6,347 nucleotides of DNA, from NCBI GenBank assembly GCA_903933995.1, contig CAIZMD010000291.1, positions 1 to 6,347 of the forward strand, given 5' to 3'. This DNA comes from an uncultured Bacteroidota bacterium (lineage in GTDB: Bacteria > Bacteroidota > Bacteroidia > Chitinophagales > Chitinophagaceae). Below the pieces are notes generated by a model. The model was not told the origin of the DNA. It did not search any database and worked only from the letters and a program-made list of their open reading frames with translations. Shown one piece after another: positions 1-5,732 of the stretch (its first letter is position 1; each line of letters begins with the position of its first letter). The position numbers and the translations under genes were made by a program.

Positions 1-1597
1 CTACACCACCAATATTAAGTGTAACTACTACTTTCTTATTGAGTGCGTGAAAAGCAGCCGCAACAGACTTGATTAGTTGTAACTCTTTTTGAGTTAGATT
101 GTAATCATCTGCTTCTTTACGGTCATTACCCTCACCTGCATTTCTACCAATTGCAATAACTGCCATTTCTGATTTTGCTGCAGCGCTTTTAATTTGATCA
201 TTAGTAACACCCATTTCTGCAATAGGAACAATAGGGCTCATCAATTCTTCCATCAAACTGCGTTTGGGACGTTTGGCATTTTCAGCTGCCATATATTGAC
301 TATATGACCTATACAAATCAGTATTCAGTGCATATCCTGCACGGAATAAACCGTCTGCTAATGGAACACTATACATTTTGTTTACGTCACCACTGCCTGT
401 TCCACCAGCTACTAAGTCTAATTGGTTGTTACCAAATAAGGCAATGGAACAGCCTGCGGCGATAGGTAAAGCGTTTCCTTCATTTTTTAAGAGCACCATA
501 CTTTCAGCTGCAGCATTTCTAGAGATTTGAGCATTTTCTTTTAATGGAGGGTTATCACTAAATTTATAGCCCTTGAAAGTATGTGTTAACAAAATAACGT
601 TCAACAATTCCGCAACGTTTTGGTCTAAAATCTTCTCATCTAATTGACCAGCTTTTACTGCATCTAGTATTTCTTTTTTCTGATTAGGCATACCAGGCAT
701 GATTAAATGGTTGCCTGCTTTTTGTTGTGCAACCGCATTCTTACCACCAAACCAATCAGTCATCACAAATCCTTTGAATCCAAATTCATCACGTAAAACA
801 GTACGTAACAATTCTGGATTTTCAGAAGTAAATGGTCCATTCACCAAGTTATAAGAACTCATGATGGTCCATGGTTGTGACTGTTTCACCATGATCTGCC
901 ATCCTCTCAAATAAATTTCACGCATGGCCCTTTCACTGATGATAGTATTCACGCTACTGCGATTGGTTTCTTGGTTGTTAGCAAAAAAGTGTTTGGCAGA
1001 AGTACCTACACCGCTGCTTTGAATCCCGTTCACCATAGCCGCAGCTATATTTCCAGTAATAATGGGGTCTTCAGAATAGTATTCAAAATTTCTTGCACCC
1101 AGTGGATTGCGATGAATATTCATACCAGGTCCTAGCAAAATATCAATCCCATATTCTTTGGCTTCAGCACCCAATGCTTTGCCCACTTTGTTTACCAATG
1201 CCGTATCCCAGCTAGAAGCCAACAAGGTTCCAATAGGCCAAGCAGTGGCATAATACAAACGACTCTTTCCGCCGTTAAATGCATGGATTCCCGCAGGACC
1301 ATCACAGACTACAATACCAGGAATGCCTAGTCTTGGAACACCACCAGTTGCACCAGCAGCACCGGTTACCCTTCTCTGAGGTTCAGAGGGAGGTAGACCA
1401 GAACCAGGCATGGGCATACCCGGAACATACATACTTTGGCCAACTAATAAATTGATTTTTTCATCCAAGGTCATGGCTTTCACCACATCGGCTACTGGAC
1501 TTTTGCCTAATTGAGGAAGGGTTTGTTGGGCCTGAACATTGCTGATTAACAAAACTAGCAAAGGCAGAACCAACCATTTTGAAATAGTAGATTTCAT
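1..1597 (-). CDS. Secreted glycoside hydrolase family 3 enzyme (beta-glucosidase-like), 3' end cut by window edge
   Basis: The reading frame opens with ATG at 1597 and stays open for 532 codons plus one base to the left edge, so the C-terminus lies outside the window. Residues 1-25 form a signal peptide (basic start, Leu/Val-rich core, likely cut after VQA), which points to the periplasm or cell surface. The (beta/alpha)8 barrel covers roughly 35-330. It shows the substrate-binding Asp99 in VVCDGPAGIH, Lys202-His203 in KHFFANNQE, and the expected nucleophile Asp281 in VMTDWFGG. The second, alpha/beta-sandwich domain starts near 360 (RNAAAESMVLLKNEG) and carries GEGNDR, whose Glu489 matches the usual acid/base position. 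GH3 enzymes remove terminal beta-linked sugars with retention; exact substrate is not readable from sequence. Family members are typically about 700-800 residues, so around 200 are missing, probably including a fibronectin-III-like domain. No Shine-Dalgarno precedes the ATG. It has its own promoter and is probably transcribed separately from the MFS gene. Confidence 0.93.
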   Translation of the reverse strand, partial: MKSTISKWLVLPLLVLLISNVQAQQTLPQLGKSPVADVVKAMTLDEKINLLVGQSMYVPGMPMPGSGLPPSEPQRRVTGAAGATGGVPRLGIPGIVVCDGPAGIHAFNGGKSRLYYATAWPIGTLLASSWDTALVNKVGKALGAEAKEYGIDILLGPGMNIHRNPLGARNFEYYSEDPIITGNIAAAMVNGIQSSGVGTSAKHFFANNQETNRSSVNTIISERAMREIYLRGWQIMVKQSQPWTIMSSYNLVNGPFTSENPELLRTVLRDEFGFKGFVMTDWFGGKNAVAQQKAGNHLIMPGMPNQKKEILDAVKAGQLDEKILDQNVAELLNVILLTHTFKGYKFSDNPPLKENAQISRNAAAESMVLLKNEGNALPIAAGCSIALFGNNQLDLVAGGTGSGDVNKMYSVPLADGLFRAGYALNTDLYRSYSQYMAAENAKRPKRSLMEELMSPIVPIAEMGVTNDQIKSAAAKSEMAVIAIGRNAGEGNDRKEADDYNLTQKELQLIKSVAAAFHALNKKVVVTLNIGGV

Positions 1598-1625
1598 GGC
1601 AGAATCGTTTTATTGAAATTATTGT

Positions 1626-1644
1626 TTGTGTCTTACTGACACAA
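1626..1644. repeat. Perfect 7-bp inverted repeat over the GH3 promoter start region
   Basis: TTGTGTC (1626-1632) and GACACAA (1638-1644) are perfect reverse complements separated by TTACT. The upstream arm overlaps the last three bases of the predicted -7 box, and the predicted transcription start lies inside the repeat. That position suits an operator for a dimeric repressor, or a hairpin at the very 5' end of the mRNA. It does not look like an intrinsic terminator for the MFS gene, because no T-run follows it on the minus strand. Confidence 0.45.
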
Positions 1645-1671
1645 TGATAACCAATTTCAAGCTGATTTCAA
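1642..1671 (-). promoter_or_regulatory. Bacteroidota-type promoter for the GH3 gene
   Basis: Read on the minus strand, TTG (1671-1669) is followed by exactly 19 bases and then TATCATTG (1649-1642). This fits the Bacteroidota consensus TTG-N19-TAnnTTTG with one mismatch in the -7 box. Transcription would begin near 1638, giving a leader of about 40 nt before the ATG at 1597. The position in the gap after the MFS stop codon supports independent expression of the hydrolase. It is inferred from sequence only. Confidence 0.55.
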
Positions 1672-1749
1672 ACAATTCTAGCCATTTTCATTTTTTGGAA
1701 TTGTGATCTTAGATGTGGAATCCTTAAATCCTGTAGATTTTGAATCTGA

Positions 1750-2994
1750 TTATAAAGTATTGATCATATCCACTTCTTCCTCTTCTACTAAAATGAGGCT
1801 GGCTTTTTTTACAATCAGTTTTTTGCCAAAGGAGTAAATCAAAGAAGCAGTTAAAGAGCAGAAAGCCATTACACCCGTCATGGCAATGGGGCTATCAGTT
1901 TGCAAGATGCTCACAAAGGCTGAGAACAAAGCACCAACACTCATTTGTATAAAACCCATTAGGGCAGAAGCGCTACCCGCATTATGACCAAACTGCGCCA
2001 TGGATAGGGCGGATGCATTTGGGAAAAGAAATCCCTGACAGCAGAGAAAACAAAAGATCAAACCAATACTACTATAGATATTATTCCAGCCTGTGATAAT
2101 GGACAGAACTAATAAGAGGCCAAAGAGATTTTGTATAGTGAGTGCTGCTTTGAAAATTTGCTCTGAAGCATATCGCTTTAGCAAAAAATTGTTTACCTGA
2201 CTTGCACCTATTAAACCGGCCGCCACTAGTGCAAAGATCCAGCCATACTGTTGTTCGGTTACATGATAATACACCATGAACACAAAGGGTGATCCGCTGA
2301 TATAGGAATATAGACCAGCATATGCTACAGCTCCTGTAAAAGTATACACCGCAAACTGAGGGGTTTTGACAATACCCAGATAATTGCCAATAATGGCAGC
2401 GGGTTTCAAAGAAAAATTGGCGTCTGGCTTTTTACTTTCTGGTAGTAGAAAGAATACAGCTGCAATGATCAAAACAATAATGGCTACTAGTACTGCAAAT
2501 ATGGTTCTCCATCCAAAATGGGCCGTCATGAATCCGCCCAAGGTTGGAGCAATGATGGGCGATACCGCTACCACCAACATCAAAGTAGAAAATACTTTGG
2601 CATTATCTTTTACTTCAAACAGATCCCTGACCATGGCCCTAGAAGCCACCATACCAACGCAACCACCCAAGGCTTGAAACAACCTATATAAAATGAGCAT
2701 ATCCACTGATTGGGCCGTGGCGCAACCAAAACTGGCAATGGCATAAATGGTCAGTCCAAAATACAAAGGCGTCTTTCTACCAAACCTTTCTAACAAGGGT
2801 CCATAGATCAATTGCCCAACTGAAATACCAATAAAAAAAGAGGAAAGCGATAACATCACTGATGCTACCGTAGTGTTTAGGCTTTTAGCAATGTCTGGGA
2901 AAGCGGGCAGATACATGTCTATAGACAGTGGACCAATTGCAGTGAGAAAGCCCAGTATGAGAATGAGGTGTATTTGTTTTGGTTGGTGCTTCAT
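1750..2994 (-). CDS. Bcr/CflA-family MFS drug-resistance exporter
   Basis: This 414-residue protein is a 12-helix major facilitator transporter, full length for the Bcr/CflA (DHA1) group. These are inner-membrane proton-coupled exporters of drugs such as bicyclomycin, sulfonamides or chloramphenicol; the substrate here is unknown. Visible signatures are DMYLPAFPDI (26-35) at the end of helix 1, motif A GQLIYGPLLERFGRK (60-74), Arg104 of motif B in LYRLFQALGG, the antiporter-type motif C region SPIIAPTLGGFM (145-156), and AGSASALMG (339-347) in the second half. A basic loop (PESKKPDANF, 185-194) separates the two halves. Helix 10 contains Cys315, Cys318 and Cys319, and the cytoplasmic tail carries four consecutive Glu (404-407); I attach no function to either. 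The ATG at 2994 directly precedes the first hydrophobic helix. The gene stands 97 bp after the DUF6370-like gene, with its own -7-like element. No regulator is adjacent. Confidence 0.9.
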   Translation of the reverse strand: MKHQPKQIHLILILGFLTAIGPLSIDMYLPAFPDIAKSLNTTVASVMLSLSSFFIGISVGQLIYGPLLERFGRKTPLYFGLTIYAIASFGCATAQSVDMLILYRLFQALGGCVGMVASRAMVRDLFEVKDNAKVFSTLMLVVAVSPIIAPTLGGFMTAHFGWRTIFAVLVAIIVLIIAAVFFLLPESKKPDANFSLKPAAIIGNYLGIVKTPQFAVYTFTGAVAYAGLYSYISGSPFVFMVYYHVTEQQYGWIFALVAAGLIGASQVNNFLLKRYASEQIFKAALTIQNLFGLLLVLSIITGWNNIYSSIGLIFCFLCCQGFLFPNASALSMAQFGHNAGSASALMGFIQMSVGALFSAFVSILQTDSPIAMTGVMAFCSLTASLIYSFGKKLIVKKASLILVEEEEVDMINTL

Positions 2995-3010
2995 GAAATT
3001 CTTTCGCTGA

Positions 3011-3018
3011 CAAAGGTA
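3011..3018 (-). promoter_or_regulatory. Candidate -7 promoter box for the MFS gene
   Basis: The minus strand reads TACCTTTG here, a perfect match to the Bacteroidota -7 consensus TAnnTTTG, ending 16 bases before the ATG at 2994. No TTG is found at the usual distance upstream, so the -33 box is missing or weak. If used, the leader would be only about 12 nt. It would let the exporter be expressed separately from the upstream copper-type genes. Confidence 0.4.
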
Positions 3019-3091
3019 CTAGAAACTTTTAAACAGCTTTTTGAAAGAACTTACCATACAGTCTCATTCACATAACTGGCTTCATAATTCC

Positions 3092-3430
3092 CTATTTTTT
3101 TGCGTCTACCAATTCAAAATAAGTGGCAACAAATTTATTATTAACTACTTCTCCTTGAACTTTTGCTTTGCGAATGGCATTGCAAAATCCCATTTTGGAA
3201 TGAGCATCTCCAAATGAATCAATATTTGCTTTGTCCACAAAATAGGCCTTCCCGTTATACCTTACAGCCAAAGTGCAACCTTTACCCGCCATTTTAAATT
3301 GGCACTGACCACAAGATGCTTCAACAGTCATCAGTTTCTTATTTGGATCTATCTGAGGTTCAGACTTTTTCTGAGCTGATAGATGTAGTTGCAAAAAAAG
3401 CAAGCATAAAATTCCAATAATTTGTTTCAT
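3092..3430 (-). CDS. Small secreted Cys-rich protein, DUF6370-like
   Basis: The product is 112 residues. A signal peptide covers 1-19 (MKQII start, Leu-rich core, likely cut between Ala19 and Gln20), so the mature protein of about 93 residues should be periplasmic or outside the cell. The mature part has Cys40-x2-Cys43 (ASCGQCQF), Cys52 in GKGC, His77 in GDAH, and Cys83 in GFC. This CGxC...GKGC...GDAH...GFC pattern is what I recall for the uncharacterised family DUF6370; the family name is from memory. The residues could bind a metal or form disulfides. Cys9 lies in the signal peptide core and is not a lipobox. The ATG lies only 6 bp after the stop of the di-haem cytochrome gene, without a Shine-Dalgarno, so translation probably follows from that gene in one operon. 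That context suggests a role alongside the MbnP/MbnH-like pair, but the function is unknown. Confidence 0.85.
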   Translation of the reverse strand: MKQIIGILCLLFLQLHLSAQKKSEPQIDPNKKLMTVEASCGQCQFKMAGKGCTLAVRYNGKAYFVDKANIDSFGDAHSKMGFCNAIRKAKVQGEVVNNKFVATYFELVDAKK

Positions 3431-3436
3431 GTTATT

Positions 3437-4477
3437 TTAGTGTTTTGGGTTTGAAAAATCTTTGTTATTAATTAATGTGCTATCAGTTAGTGTATTCAGA
3501 AAAAGAATCAATTGTTTCTGTTCATTTGATGTTAATGGAATCCCCAACCTTGTGCCTGATTTTAATAAAGGATCCAATGTGCTACTATTTTGAACAGTGT
3601 TGGCATAATGGTCCATTACTTCTTCTAAGCTATTGAATCTTCCATCGTGCATATAAGGTGCAGTGAGTGACACATTTCTAAGACTAGGTACTTTAAATTT
3701 GGCTCTGTCAGCCAAATTCAAAGTAATCTCTTCCCTACCTTTGTCTTTGGGATGTTCATTGTCTAAGCCGTTATTTCTGAAACTATCATCGGTAAACAAA
3801 TCAGTACTATGACAAGAAGCACATTTATCCTTAAATAAATTGAACCCAGCAAGCTCTTCTTTATCCAATAGGGTGTTGTTCTCCTTTCTTACAAATTTGT
3901 CATACTTGGCATTGGCCGATACCATAGCATACATGAATTGGGCAAAAGCCTGCAATACTTCTTTTGAAGAAATAGTATCAACACTAAATGCATTTTTGAA
4001 AAGGGCTCTGTAGTTTGTTGAAGCATTTAATTTATGAACCACATTGTCCATTTTCTCATCCATTTCCAATTCATTTTCAATAGGATTTACTGGTACAAAA
4101 TCCAGCTTTGGAACACCCCCATCCCAGAAAAAGGATTTCCTAAATAATGCATTAAATATGGGTAAGGCATTACGCTTACCCAAACGGTCTTCAACACCAT
4201 GGCTCAAATCATGATCAGCTTGAACAAATCCAGCGTCTTGTTGGTGACAGCTGGCACAGGAAATAGTCCCGTCTTTTGAAAGAAGGGGATCATAAAACAA
4301 TTTTCTTCCCAACGCAAAACCTTCTTCCGTTAGCGGATTCTTACTTAGATCATAGGTTGGCGTTGGAAAATTGCTTGGAATCAGCAAAGCTTTAGCTGTA
4401 ACAGACTGTTTGCCGACAAAAAAACTACATGTCAGCACCGTAATCAGTAAAGCAAAGATCCAAGCTTGCTTATTCAT
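3437..4477 (-). CDS. Di-haem cytochrome c peroxidase/MauG superfamily protein, probable MbnH-type partner of MbnP
   Basis: This 346-residue exported protein has two haem c sites: C74-A-S-C77-H78 in the N-terminal domain and C219-A-S-C222-H223 in the C-terminal domain. Other superfamily motifs are GRKLFYDPLLS (57-67), GKRNALPIFNALF (100-112), FFWDGG (116-121), KVPSLRNVSLTAPYMHDGRF (262-281) and VMDHY (287-291). The N-terminal hydrophobic segment (about 5-22) is a signal peptide or anchor; Cys17 after VLT is a poor lipobox. Bacterial CCPs reduce hydrogen peroxide, whereas MauG and MbnH use a high-valent di-haem state to oxidise residues in a partner protein. The gene overlaps the MbnP-like gene by 8 bp, so the MbnH role (converting a Trp of MbnP to kynurenine for copper binding) is the best inference. 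Tyr291 in the DHY motif appears to sit where MauG has its Tyr haem ligand and classical CCPs have Met, which fits the MauG/MbnH side. That alignment was done by eye. A peroxide-detoxifying CCP is the alternative. Confidence 0.9.
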   Translation of the reverse strand: MNKQAWIFALLITVLTCSFFVGKQSVTAKALLIPSNFPTPTYDLSKNPLTEEGFALGRKLFYDPLLSKDGTISCASCHQQDAGFVQADHDLSHGVEDRLGKRNALPIFNALFRKSFFWDGGVPKLDFVPVNPIENELEMDEKMDNVVHKLNASTNYRALFKNAFSVDTISSKEVLQAFAQFMYAMVSANAKYDKFVRKENNTLLDKEELAGFNLFKDKCASCHSTDLFTDDSFRNNGLDNEHPKDKGREEITLNLADRAKFKVPSLRNVSLTAPYMHDGRFNSLEEVMDHYANTVQNSSTLDPLLKSGTRLGIPLTSNEQKQLILFLNTLTDSTLINNKDFSNPKH

Positions 4478-5228
4478 ATTTGATTCCTCCCAAATTGAAA
4501 ATCTGTTCGTAATTATTGGCCAGTTTAACAGAGAAATCTCCCCACATTACGCTAGGGTGCTCTAAAATTTTAACCGGGATAATGCTATTGAAAAACCGCT
4601 CAACTGCAACATCTATAGTAATAACAGGGTTCTTGCCTTTTTTTACAACCAAACTTTTCAAAGGAATTGTTCTGACTTTGATATTATTGATGGTTTTGGA
4701 ATCATAGCCGCCATAGCCCCCAATATGGTATCGAAAGTTTTTTCTCAAACTATCTACTTGATTGATGGTTTTGCCTTCCAACTTAAAGAAGATATATCCT
4801 GAGTTCCAAACCCAGTACATGCCTCTAGCAGCAGCACCTACGTCAAGTGTTCCGGTTCTTCTGCTAACGTCTAAAGTATTTCTAACAGAATCAACGCCAA
4901 TGGTAAAAACCAGTTGTTGGTATTTACCCGCAGGAATATTAGATAGACTAATGGTTTTAGAACTATCGTTTTGATGTTTTAATAAAAAGTAGGAACTATC
5001 CTGAGGAACTTTATAACTATTTCCTTTTTTGTCTACGAGTTCAATATTGCTTATGAAATAATTGAGGGTGGAAAATTTTACAGAGTCACCTATTGGGGTT
5101 TGATACAATTGGTCAAAGGAAAGCGGGGCTCCATTAAATTGGTTCTTGAACTGCAATTGAACAGATTGGGCATTGGACGCAATTGAGAAAATGACAAAAG
5201 CTGCCAATAGGAACAGTTTATTTTTCAT
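4470..5228 (-). CDS. MbnP-like periplasmic copper-binding family protein
   Basis: The 252-residue product has a signal peptide (1-20, likely cut between SNA and QS) and a beta-rich mature domain. Recognisable family features are an N-terminal strand of the type VQLQFKNQFNGAPL (23-36), LNYFISNIEL (55-64), GKYQQLVFTIGVD (101-113), and the hallmark GMYWVWNSGYIFFKLEG (136-152), which contains Trp139 and Trp141. It continues with FRYHIGGYGG (165-174) and EHPSVMWGD (223-231). MbnP proteins are exported copper binders whose site depends on a kynurenine made from tryptophan by the di-haem enzyme MbnH. His168, His224, Met228 and the Trp residues are candidate ligands or modification sites here, but I cannot say which. 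The downstream di-haem gene overlaps this one by 8 bp, the expected partnership. No methanobactin synthesis genes are visible, and MbnP homologues occur outside methanobactin clusters. The ATG at 5228 is set by the signal peptide; it has no Shine-Dalgarno, only an AT-rich leader. Confidence 0.85.
   Translation of the reverse strand: MKNKLFLLAAFVIFSIASNAQSVQLQFKNQFNGAPLSFDQLYQTPIGDSVKFSTLNYFISNIELVDKKGNSYKVPQDSSYFLLKHQNDSSKTISLSNIPAGKYQQLVFTIGVDSVRNTLDVSRRTGTLDVGAAARGMYWVWNSGYIFFKLEGKTINQVDSLRKNFRYHIGGYGGYDSKTINNIKVRTIPLKSLVVKKGKNPVITIDVAVERFFNSIIPVKILEHPSVMWGDFSVKLANNYEQIFNLGGIKYE
4486..4491 (-). promoter_or_regulatory. Shine-Dalgarno for the di-haem cytochrome gene, inside the MbnP-like gene
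   Basis: GGGAGG on the minus strand lies 8 bases before the ATG at 4477 and within the last codons of the MbnP-like gene. It is the only strong Shine-Dalgarno in the window. It decides the cytochrome start and, together with the 8-bp gene overlap, supports coupled translation of the two partners. Confidence 0.6.
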
Positions 5229-5260
5229 GGTAATGTTCTAATAATAATATAAATAAATAA

Positions 5261-5283
5261 CAGCATGCAGCATGTATCATGCT
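5261..5283. repeat. Tandem CAGCATG repeat and palindrome upstream of the MbnP-like gene
   Basis: CAGCATG occurs twice in tandem (5261-5267 and 5268-5274). The second copy forms a perfect 6-bp inverted repeat with CATGCT (AGCATG 5269-5274, TAT, CATGCT 5278-5283). The first copy offers the same arm 7 bp away, so two alternative hairpins or two half-sites are possible. The cluster starts 33 bp before the MbnP-like ATG. It could be a regulator-binding site or leader structure. It is not followed by a clean T-run, so it is a poor terminator. Confidence 0.4.
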
Positions 5284-5330
5284 CAGGCATAAAACTGCTT
5301 CATGTTAAAAAATAAAAACTAAGAGAAGAA

Positions 5331-5699
5331 TTAGACTCCTGGAGGATGAAAAATGGAACCCTGATAATTGGAGGGATTGGTTCCTTTATAATAGGAATAT
5401 GCCAATTGATTCAATAAAATAGCCTGATCAATACTTGGAAAAAAAGACTTGGAAGACAAAACCAGTTCTTCTTGATTAAATTTTGGAATTGGCATACCAG
5501 TTTGATTGTTGCCTTCCTGTTTTTTGATTTTTTTGAACATTTGGCATTTGCCATTGCAATGAAGCATGGGCTTGGCCTTGTTTTCACAGTTCTTTTGGTA
5601 GGTTTCTATATTTACTAAATAATCCGCAATCAGGATAGACCTAGTAAAGCTTTGCGCAAAAACCGCAACAATAATTAATATGACAATTGCATATTTCAA
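5331..5699 (-). CDS. Small membrane-anchored Cys-motif protein, function unknown
   Basis: The product is about 122 residues. The N-terminus (2-17, KYAIVILIIVAVFAQSF region) is a hydrophobic signal or anchor segment, placing the rest in the periplasm. The core reads N-C38-E-N-K-x-K-P-M-L-H47-C48-N-G-K-C52, followed by a Lys-rich stretch (KKIKKQ, 56-61). The C-terminus ends in IFHPPGV with His118. I recall similar short Bacteroidota proteins (anchor, CENK, CxGKC, terminal IFHPP) annotated as hypothetical, often near metal-related genes; this is memory, not a search. The Cys/His set could bind a metal. The frame has no ATG before residue 45, and the upstream frame reaches a stop at 5723, so TTG at 5699, directly before the hydrophobic segment, is the most plausible start. 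No Shine-Dalgarno is visible. It lies 33 bp after the SGNH hydrolase gene and 102 bp before the MbnP-like gene, so it may belong to the same transcription unit as the latter. Confidence 0.75.
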   Translation of the reverse strand: MKYAIVILIIVAVFAQSFTRSILIADYLVNIETYQKNCENKAKPMLHCNGKCQMFKKIKKQEGNNQTGMPIPKFNQEELVLSSKSFFPSIDQAILLNQLAYSYYKGTNPSNYQGSIFHPPGV

Positions 5700-5704
5700 T
5701 TGGG

Positions 5705-5712
5705 CAAAGATA
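5705..5712 (-). promoter_or_regulatory. Perfect TAnnTTTG -7-like box just before the small Cys-motif gene
   Basis: The minus strand reads TATCTTTG, a full match to the Bacteroidota -7 consensus, in the 33-bp gap after the SGNH stop codon. It ends only 5 bases before the proposed TTG start, so transcripts would be leaderless or nearly so. No TTG sits at the usual -33 distance. It may be a real promoter for the downstream metal-type genes or a chance match. Confidence 0.3.
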
Positions 5713-5732
5713 CTAAGTTGTCAGAAAATCAG

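Noticed and set aside
2384..2677. Plus-strand open frame of 97 codons inside the MFS gene
   Set aside because: It is antisense to a complete, motif-bearing transporter gene and its translation shows no recognisable family or plausible export signal.
2995..3091. Terminator between the DUF6370-like gene and the MFS gene
   Set aside because: Only weak A/T pairing is possible; no convincing stem-loop with a T-run.
4371..4974. Several short plus-strand frames of about 63-70 codons opposite the MbnP-like and cytochrome genes
   Set aside because: They are shadows of well-supported minus-strand genes, with no start context or family resemblance.
5229..5330. Intrinsic terminator after the small Cys-motif gene
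   Set aside because: There is a T-rich tract on the minus strand soon after the stop, but no stable GC-rich hairpin directly before it; the palindrome further on lacks a proper T-run.
5229..5330. Known copper operator such as a CopY-type TACAnnTGTA box
   Set aside because: TACATG occurs on the minus strand, but the second half of the box is absent.
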